DNA of 9,303 nucleotides from an uncultured Alphaproteobacteria bacterium (GTDB lineage: Bacteria; Pseudomonadota; Alphaproteobacteria; Micropepsales; Micropepsaceae). The stretch spans positions 1 to 9,303 of the forward strand of contig CAIXUE010000302.1 of NCBI GenBank assembly GCA_903922545.1, in the 5' to 3' direction. Positions 1 through 4,476 of this stretch are shown here, piece after piece. The notes under the pieces were generated by a model. The model was not told where the DNA came from. It made no database searches and saw nothing but the letters and a program-made list of their open reading frames with translations. Both the position numbers and the translations under genes were made by a program. The stretch's first letter is position 1. Each line of letters begins with the position of its first letter.

Positions 1-92
1 TGGCGGTGCTGGATTTCGATATTGAAAAATGGCGGGAGATAAAGCCGGGTGAAGGGAAGTTGATCGATTTTGTCAGGCCGCGCGACCTGTAA
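1..92 (+). CDS. C-terminal fragment of an unrecognised protein
   Basis: An open frame enters from the left edge (first full codon at base 3) and ends at TAA 90-92, giving 29 residues. The tail is charged, contains a KPGEGK stretch and ends in FVRPRDL. I do not recognise the family, and the fragment is too short to assign a domain. That it is coding is inferred from the open frame, from codon use like that of the neighbours, and from its stop lying directly against the stop of the convergent acetyltransferase gene, with no intergenic base between them. It could still be a chance frame, but 29 codons with normal third-position GC ending exactly at the next gene's boundary favour a real gene end. 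Confidence 0.55.
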   Translation, partial: AVLDFDIEKWREIKPGEGKLIDFVRPRDL

Positions 93-632
93 TCAGATCG
101 CCAGCCGGCGCGAACTTGTTGCCAGCCGCTTCCAGCCGAAGCAGACTTCCGGCGTTGGCTCGCCGCCCAGCTTTGTTGTCCGTTCCGCCACGCGCTGGCC
201 GCCCATCGCCTCATAGAAGTAACAGGCATTGTTGCGCGCATGGCTCCAGATCAAACAGGAGTTGAGCTTGCGCTCCTTCAAGGCTGCGAAAGCGCCATGC
301 AGCAAGGTGCGCCCGATGCCGCGGCCGAAAAATCCCGGATCGACATACAGCGTGTAAACTTCGCCTTCGAAGCCCAAACCGCGGTCACGCGCGCCGCCCA
401 GGCTGGAAAGACCCACCACGCCATGGCTGGCATCTTCCGCCACAATGACCTGGCCGGGCGTGCGAAGCTGGTTTTGCCAGCGCGCGGTGTGGGTTTTGAC
501 CGACATGGCGGACAAGAGGCTGTGCGGCAACAGGCCCGCATACGTGTCTTGCCAGGATTCGACGTAGATGCGCGCCAGATCGGCGGCGTCTGAAGGCCGC
601 GCCTGTCTGAGACTCAGCGCGAGATCGTTCAT
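93..632 (-). CDS. GNAT family N-acetyltransferase
   Basis: A 179-residue protein of the GCN5-related N-acetyltransferase fold, which moves an acetyl group from acetyl-CoA to an amine; the substrate is unknown. The N-terminus (ALSLRQARPSDAADLARIY, from about residue 4) is the usual GNAT beta1-alpha1 start. Residues 91-98 (EVYTLYVD) form the beta4 strand. They are followed by the acetyl-CoA pyrophosphate-binding loop GFFGRGIGRTLL (about 100-111). ARNNACYFYEAMGGQRV (about 132-148) is the typical C-terminal FYE..G segment. The frame stays open upstream to 794, but that part overlaps the acyltransferase gene. The ATG at 630-632 gives the normal family length and starts just before the conserved N-terminus, so it is preferred. 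An in-frame TTG seven codons upstream is possible, and neither start has a strong Shine-Dalgarno. The gene lies 59 bases after the acyltransferase stop on the same strand, so it is probably co-transcribed. Confidence 0.88.
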   Translation of the reverse strand: MNDLALSLRQARPSDAADLARIYVESWQDTYAGLLPHSLLSAMSVKTHTARWQNQLRTPGQVIVAEDASHGVVGLSSLGGARDRGLGFEGEVYTLYVDPGFFGRGIGRTLLHGAFAALKERKLNSCLIWSHARNNACYFYEAMGGQRVAERTTKLGGEPTPEVCFGWKRLATSSRRLAI

Positions 633-691
633 GCGCCAACGTTGCCGCAAGTGCGAAGCTTCGGCAAGTGGGAAATTTTTATTTCGTTTTG

Positions 692-1843
692 TTAGCGCGG
701 TCTGAAAAGTCTGGCCGCCGGTTGCTCGACATATTTTGCCAACAAGGCGCCCCAGATGGTGCAGACCAGCACCAGCAACAGCGGCTCCAGCCACCAGATC
801 AGGCCGGAAAAGCGCATTCCCAGCACGATGGCATTGGCGGACGGATAAAGCCGGGCTTCAAATAGCCGGATGGCCTGCAGCCAAAAAACCTGGCCCATAT
901 AAATGGCGTAAGACCAGTCGCCCATTTTTTGCGGCAGCCTGGTCTTTAAAAGTTCCGCCAGCAGCCCGCGGTCAAACGACAGCGCCAGGATCAGCGCCAG
1001 CATGGGCGGCACAATCCAGATATCCAGCACGCTGTGCGACCAGCCGGTGTGATAGAGCGCATAAAACAGCGCGAAGACCAGTGCCGCCTGGATCAGGCTG
1101 TGGGCGAAAGCGGGCAGGGTTTCGCGCGGCTTCAGCGCCCGGTAAAGCACCGCCATCCCCACGCCCACGGAAAAATCCGCAAGGCCCCGCAGCACGCCAT
1201 TGTGATAGGTGATGTCCAGGCCATGGCGCGATGTGACATCCAGCGCCGCAAGGCCGGCAAATCCCGCCGCGATCAAAAGGATGCCGCGCAAGGTTTTTCC
1301 ATTGGCCAGCCACACAAAAAGCGGAAACAGCAGGCAGAGCGCGAATTCTACGCTGACAAACCAGGACGGGGTGTTCCAGGTCAGCGTATTCATGGTGTTC
1401 CAGGCATGCACCAGCAATACGCTCAGGATAAAACCTTTGGCCGTCATGATGGGGTGATAAGGCCCGTCATAATAAGTGACATAGCCATCGATATGGCCGT
1501 CGATGCGGGCTGCGGTCATCAAACCCGCCAGCGCCAGCAGCATGAACAGATGAAGCGGATAAAGCCGCGCCAGCCGCGCTTTCAGGAAAGCGCCATAGCC
1601 GCGCGCGGTAAAAAGTTGCGCCAGGCGCGCGCCATAGACATGGGTGAGAATGAATCCTGACAGCGCGAAGAAAAACTCCACCCACAAATAGCCGCGCGCC
1701 GCCACCAGATCGAGCCAGGCAAGGCCGTAGTAATGATGGCCTTCGCCAAAATGAAACAGCACAATCAAAAGCGGCGGAAAGGCGCGCGCCCCGGCCAGGG
1801 CGCGGATCTCCGCCACTTTGTCTTTTCCATTGGGCCCGCTCAT
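692..1843 (-). CDS. Acyltransferase 3 (OafA/YrhL-like) integral membrane protein
   Basis: A 383-residue polytopic membrane protein of the acyltransferase-3 family, whose members O-acylate (often O-acetylate) surface sugars, lipopolysaccharide, peptidoglycan or exported metabolites in the inner membrane. Family signatures are visible in order: AEIRALAGARAFPPLLIVLFH, with the conserved His near residue 31 in the first helix; WVEFFFALSGFILTHVYG (about 54-71); the arginine-rich FLKARLARLYPLHLF (about 86-100); NTPSWFVSVEFALCLLFP (about 157-174); SYAIYMGQ (about 311-318); and a closing YVEQPAARLFRPR. About ten hydrophobic helices fill the rest, matching the usual 350-400 residues. There is no fused C-terminal SGNH domain. 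The ATG at 1841-1843 is chosen because the frame upstream, back to TTG 1918, codes for a low-complexity stretch and would abut the divergent transporter's start codon. The acceptor cannot be read from sequence. The following GNAT gene is not a known obligate partner. Confidence 0.9.
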   Translation of the reverse strand: MSGPNGKDKVAEIRALAGARAFPPLLIVLFHFGEGHHYYGLAWLDLVAARGYLWVEFFFALSGFILTHVYGARLAQLFTARGYGAFLKARLARLYPLHLFMLLALAGLMTAARIDGHIDGYVTYYDGPYHPIMTAKGFILSVLLVHAWNTMNTLTWNTPSWFVSVEFALCLLFPLFVWLANGKTLRGILLIAAGFAGLAALDVTSRHGLDITYHNGVLRGLADFSVGVGMAVLYRALKPRETLPAFAHSLIQAALVFALFYALYHTGWSHSVLDIWIVPPMLALILALSFDRGLLAELLKTRLPQKMGDWSYAIYMGQVFWLQAIRLFEARLYPSANAIVLGMRFSGLIWWLEPLLLVLVCTIWGALLAKYVEQPAARLFRPR

Positions 1844-1917
1844 GCCGGCGAGTCTAGCCGGTCGATCACGGGCTGTCCCCGCCGAATCAGGTAGGGTTGG
1901 GCGGGAAGAAGGGATCA
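1844..1917. promoter_or_regulatory. Divergent intergenic region with two GANTC sites
   Basis: These 74 bases separate the start codons of the divergently transcribed acyltransferase and nucleoside transporter genes, so promoters for both must lie here or just inside the genes. I cannot point to a convincing -35/-10 pair. Two GANTC motifs occur: GAGTC at 1850-1854 and GAATC at 1884-1888. GANTC is the recognition sequence of the alphaproteobacterial cell-cycle methyltransferase CcrM. That methylation affects transcription here is only a possibility. Confidence 0.4.
1907..1917 (+). promoter_or_regulatory. Ribosome binding site deciding the transporter start
   Basis: AGAAGG at 1907-1912 lies 5 bases before ATG 1918 and sits in a longer purine run (GGGAAGAAGGGA). 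This supports the ATG at 1918 over the in-frame TTG at 1897, which lies upstream of this site. Confidence 0.7.
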
Positions 1918-3171
1918 ATGCCGGAGACTATACTCCTCCATTTGCAACCGGTGCTGGGCATCCTGGCAATTATCGCCATTGCGTGGGCGTTGTCGGAAGA
2001 TCGCCGCGCCTTCAGTCTGCGAGTGGTGCTGAGTGCTCTGGCGCTGCAGGCCGCCATCGCGATTTTGTTGTTGAAACTGCCGGGCGCGCGAGACGCCCTG
2101 CTCGGCCTGAACGGTGTTGTCACAGCCCTGGCCACGGCCACCCAGACCGGCACATCCTTTGTGTTCGGGTATGTCGGCGGGGCGACGCCGCCTTTCGCCA
2201 TCACCAATCCGGGCGGATTGACCAGCTTTGCCTTCAGTGTGCTGCCCTTGGTGATTGTGATCTCGGCCCTGTCAGCTTTGCTGTGGTATTGGCGCCTTCT
2301 GCCTCTGATTGTGGGCGGGCTGGCCTATATCCTGCGCAAAACGCTGGGGCTGGGCGGGGCGACCGCGCTGGGCTGCGGAACCACGGTGTTCCTGGGGATG
2401 ATCGAGGCGCCGCTTCTGATCCGGCCCTGTCTGCCGCGCATGAATCGCACCGAATTGTTCATTCTCTTCACGATCGGTTTGGCCTCGGTCGCGGGCACCA
2501 TGTTCGTGCTTTACGCCACGGTGCTGGCCCATGCCGTGCCCGGCGCGCTGGGCCACGTGCTGGTCGCTTCGATGATGGCGCTGCCGGCAGCGGTGATGGT
2601 GGCGCGGTTGATGGTGCCGGGTGACGCGGCGACCGAGAATGTTCCCGCCGATCTGGGCTTTCGCTCCAGCATGGATGCGGTGGCGCGCGGCACCGAGGAT
2701 GGATTGAAGATATTCCTGCAGATCATGGCGCTGCTGATCGTGATGCTGGCGCTGGTTTCCTTGGCCGACCAGATATTGGCGCTGGCGCCGCACATCGCAG
2801 GCGCGCCTCTGACGCTGGAGCGGATATTGGGCTGGCTGTTTTCGCCGCTGGTCTGGCTTTATGGCGTGCCATGGTCTGAGGCGGCGACCGCCGGTTCGCT
2901 GATGGGCACCAAGGCGGTGCTGAACGAACTGGTTGCCTATCTGGATTTTGCCGCCCTGCCGCCGGGTGCGCTTGATCCCCGCGCCGGGCTGATCATGGTC
3001 TATGCCCTGTGCGGTTTCGCCAATCTGGGCAGCGTGGGGATTCTCATCGCGGGCATGAGCACCCTGATGCCGGAGCGGCGGGCGGAAATCGTGCCGCTTT
3101 GCTTCAAGGCCCTGATATCGGGAACATTGGCCAGCGGCCTGTCCGCTTGCATGATCGGCTTGTTGACCTGA
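1918..3171 (+). CDS. Concentrative nucleoside transporter, CNT (NupC) family
   Basis: A 417-residue inner-membrane protein that imports nucleosides using a cation gradient. The layout is that of bacterial CNTs: an N-terminal hydrophobic domain, a gate region (GYVGGATPPFAITNPGG, about 84-100), then the transport core. GMIEAPLLIRP (160-170) corresponds to re-entrant hairpin 1; its Glu163 matches the nucleobase-side Glu156 of Vibrio vcCNT. GTKAVLNELVAY (330-341) matches the family signature GXKX3NEFVA(Y/M/F), with Leu for Phe. CGFANLGSVGI (365-375) keeps the ribose-binding Asn and Ser of the second half. Two positions differ from the best-studied CNTs: Met-Ile replaces Gln-Thr/Ser before Glu163, and Thr156 stands where Na+-coupled CNTs usually have an Asn ligand. 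Both may change base preference or coupling ion. The lipoprotein hydrolase gene follows after 13 bases, so the two are probably one operon. Confidence 0.95.
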   Translation: MPETILLHLQPVLGILAIIAIAWALSEDRRAFSLRVVLSALALQAAIAILLLKLPGARDALLGLNGVVTALATATQTGTSFVFGYVGGATPPFAITNPGGLTSFAFSVLPLVIVISALSALLWYWRLLPLIVGGLAYILRKTLGLGGATALGCGTTVFLGMIEAPLLIRPCLPRMNRTELFILFTIGLASVAGTMFVLYATVLAHAVPGALGHVLVASMMALPAAVMVARLMVPGDAATENVPADLGFRSSMDAVARGTEDGLKIFLQIMALLIVMLALVSLADQILALAPHIAGAPLTLERILGWLFSPLVWLYGVPWSEAATAGSLMGTKAVLNELVAYLDFAALPPGALDPRAGLIMVYALCGFANLGSVGILIAGMSTLMPERRAEIVPLCFKALISGTLASGLSACMIGLLT

Positions 3172-3184
3172 ACATGCAGGTCTG

Positions 3185-4150
3185 ATGTCTGTTTTCCGCG
3201 CCCTTTTGTTTTTTGCCGTCAGCGTCATGCTGGCTGCCTGCGCCGCCACGCAAGCACCCATGGGGTCTGCTCCTACAACGCCGCATCTGCAAAGCGAAGT
3301 TTTTGTCGCCCGGGATGGCATGATGTTGCCGCTGCGCCATTGGGACGCCGAAGGAAACCCGCGCGCCGTCATCCTGGCGCTGCATGGCATGAGCGATTAT
3401 TCCAATGCGTTCGATATGCCGGCCACGCAATGGCAGAAGGCCGGCATCACCACGCTTGCGTTTGACCAGCGCGGCTTTGGCGCCGGGCCCAGCCCTGGCC
3501 TGTGGGCCGGCAGCGATGTGATGCGCGCCGATCTTGCCGATTTCGTGAGCGCGGCGCGGGCGCGCTATCCGGGCGTGCCGCTGTTTGCGCTGGGAGAAAG
3601 CATGGGTGGGGCGGTGGTGTTGTCGGCGCTGGCGTCGGAAGACATGCCCAAGGTGGATGGCGTGATCCTGGTGGCGCCTGCCGTCTGGTCGCGCGGCGAC
3701 ATGCCGGTCAGCTATCGCGTGGCGCTGTTTTTGGCGGCGCACCTGACGCCGGGGCTAATTCTTTCCAACAGCGCCGCCAGCCGGGTGGTGACCATCGTGC
3801 CCTCCGACAATATTCCCATGCTGCGGGCGCTGGGGCGCGATCCTTTGTTCCAGAAGCAAACGCGCTCCGATGCACTTTTCGGCCTGGTCAATTTGATGGA
3901 TGAGGCGCGCGCCGCGCCCCGGCAATTGCCGGCGCAAACGCCGCCCATTCTTTTGCTGACCGGCAAAAAAGACCAGATCATTCCGCAAGAGGCCACCGCC
4001 GGCACGATTACGGAACTGGGCGGGCGGGCCGAAGTTCGCCATTACGATCAGGGCTATCACATGCTGCTGCGCGACCTGGAGGGCGCCAAGGTCGCCGAGG
4101 ATGTCGGAGACTGGGTGCTGGCAAAAGTTCCAGCTTCGCAACCGAAATAG
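3185..4150 (+). CDS. Predicted lipoprotein alpha/beta hydrolase (Hydrolase_4 / lysophospholipase-like)
   Basis: A 321-residue serine hydrolase of the alpha/beta fold, of the Hydrolase_4 (serine aminopeptidase S33 / monoacylglycerol lipase-like) type. The N-terminus is a lipoprotein signal: a short hydrophobic stretch ending in the lipobox LAAC with Cys19, so the mature protein should be lipid-anchored on the periplasmic side. Catalytic features: oxyanion loop LHGMSDYSN (66-74); DQRGFGAGPS (94-103); nucleophile elbow GESMGG with Ser139; acid Asp263 in TGKKDQIIP; and His292 in GYHMLLRDLEG. A cap region lies at about 170-245. The start is ATG 3185, with AGG at 3178-3180 upstream. Plausible substrates are monoacylglycerols, lysophospholipids or other esters; the sequence does not decide. 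The 13-base gap suggests co-expression with the nucleoside transporter, but a role in nucleoside scavenging is unproven. Confidence 0.9.
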   Translation: MSVFRALLFFAVSVMLAACAATQAPMGSAPTTPHLQSEVFVARDGMMLPLRHWDAEGNPRAVILALHGMSDYSNAFDMPATQWQKAGITTLAFDQRGFGAGPSPGLWAGSDVMRADLADFVSAARARYPGVPLFALGESMGGAVVLSALASEDMPKVDGVILVAPAVWSRGDMPVSYRVALFLAAHLTPGLILSNSAASRVVTIVPSDNIPMLRALGRDPLFQKQTRSDALFGLVNLMDEARAAPRQLPAQTPPILLLTGKKDQIIPQEATAGTITELGGRAEVRHYDQGYHMLLRDLEGAKVAEDVGDWVLAKVPASQPK

Positions 4151-4179
4151 GCATTCGCCGTTATCTCTGTCGCAAAACC

Positions 4180-4184
4180 GGAGA
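4180..4184 (+). promoter_or_regulatory. Shine-Dalgarno site of the small ORF
   Basis: GGAGA lies 6 bases before ATG 4191. It is one of the best ribosome binding sites in the window and is the main reason for calling the short gene that follows and for choosing that ATG over in-frame starts further upstream. Confidence 0.65.
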
Positions 4185-4190
4185 ACCCAA

Positions 4191-4379
4191 ATGGCGACCG
4201 ACGAGAAGAAATCCAACGATTCGCGCGAAAACGGCCCTCTGCACCGCACCCCCGGCCGCATTGACGCCGGCCAGAGCGATACCAGCAACGAAAACTCCAT
4301 CGCAAATGTTTCGACTGACATGCACACCACCAAGCCGACGCCGGGCCATGAGGCCGATGGCCAAGTCAGCAAAATGTAA
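4191..4379 (+). CDS. Small hydrophilic protein of unknown function (62 aa)
   Basis: A 62-residue open frame that I do not recognise. It has almost no hydrophobic clusters and is rich in Asp, Glu, Asn, Ser, Thr, Gly, Pro and His, so it is probably intrinsically disordered. It has no signal peptide, no transmembrane segment and no cysteine. Translation is supported by GGAGA six bases before the ATG. Its position supports it too: it begins 40 bases after the hydrolase stop and ends 31 bases before a strong terminator, as the last gene of the unit. In-frame sequence upstream of this ATG overlaps the hydrolase gene and lacks a comparable ribosome binding site. Its composition resembles small stress-related or cytosolic filler proteins, but no function can be assigned. 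Confidence 0.6.
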   Translation: MATDEKKSNDSRENGPLHRTPGRIDAGQSDTSNENSIANVSTDMHTTKPTPGHEADGQVSKM

Positions 4380-4410
4380 ATAAATAAAAGACCGCTTTTG
4401 GCGGGCTCTT

Positions 4411-4449
4411 GGACGGACCGGGCGAAAGCCCGGTCCGTTTGAGTTTTTT
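4411..4449 (+). terminator. Strong rho-independent terminator with GAAA tetraloop
   Basis: A perfect 11-base-pair stem, 4413-4423 with 4428-4438 (ACGGACCGGGC / GCCCGGTCCGT), closes a GAAA loop. It is followed by TTGAG and six Ts at 4444-4449. A weaker hairpin (CCGC at 4392-4395 with GCGG at 4401-4404) lies just upstream. The terminator sits 31 bases after the small ORF and ends the transporter-hydrolase-small ORF unit. Confidence 0.88.
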
Positions 4450-4468
4450 ATCGGGGCAATGCCATAAT
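4439..4468 (+). promoter_or_regulatory. Candidate promoter of the TPR-GT41 gene, overlapping the terminator tail
   Basis: TTGAGT (4439-4444) and CATAAT (4463-4468) are spaced by 18 bases and resemble a sigma-70 -35/-10 pair. The start codon at 4477 lies only 8 bases after the -10 element, about where transcription would begin. There is no Shine-Dalgarno before it, so the message may be leaderless or nearly so. The -35 element starts at the base after the terminator stem. Confidence 0.45.
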
Positions 4469-4476
4469 ATCCCCCG

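Noticed and set aside
633..794. Upstream extension of the GNAT protein by 54 residues
   Set aside because: The extension overlaps the 3' end of the acyltransferase gene in another frame and has no GNAT similarity. The conserved fold starts just after the ATG at 632.
1844..1918. TTG at 1918 as start of the acyltransferase, adding 25 residues
   Set aside because: The added segment is low-complexity and leads into nothing conserved. It would place the start directly against the divergent transporter start and consume the only promoter space. ATG 1843 fits the family N-terminus.
1818..2624. 268-codon plus-strand frame overlapping the transporter start
   Set aside because: It is out of frame with the transporter and starts inside the opposite-strand acyltransferase. 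Its composition is Gly/Arg/Ala-rich and typical of a shifted reading of GC-rich DNA.
2272..3390. 372-codon open frame on the minus strand, opposite the nucleoside transporter
   Set aside because: It lies across the transporter and the start of the hydrolase, both with clear family motifs. Its own protein is Gln/His/Arg-rich low complexity.
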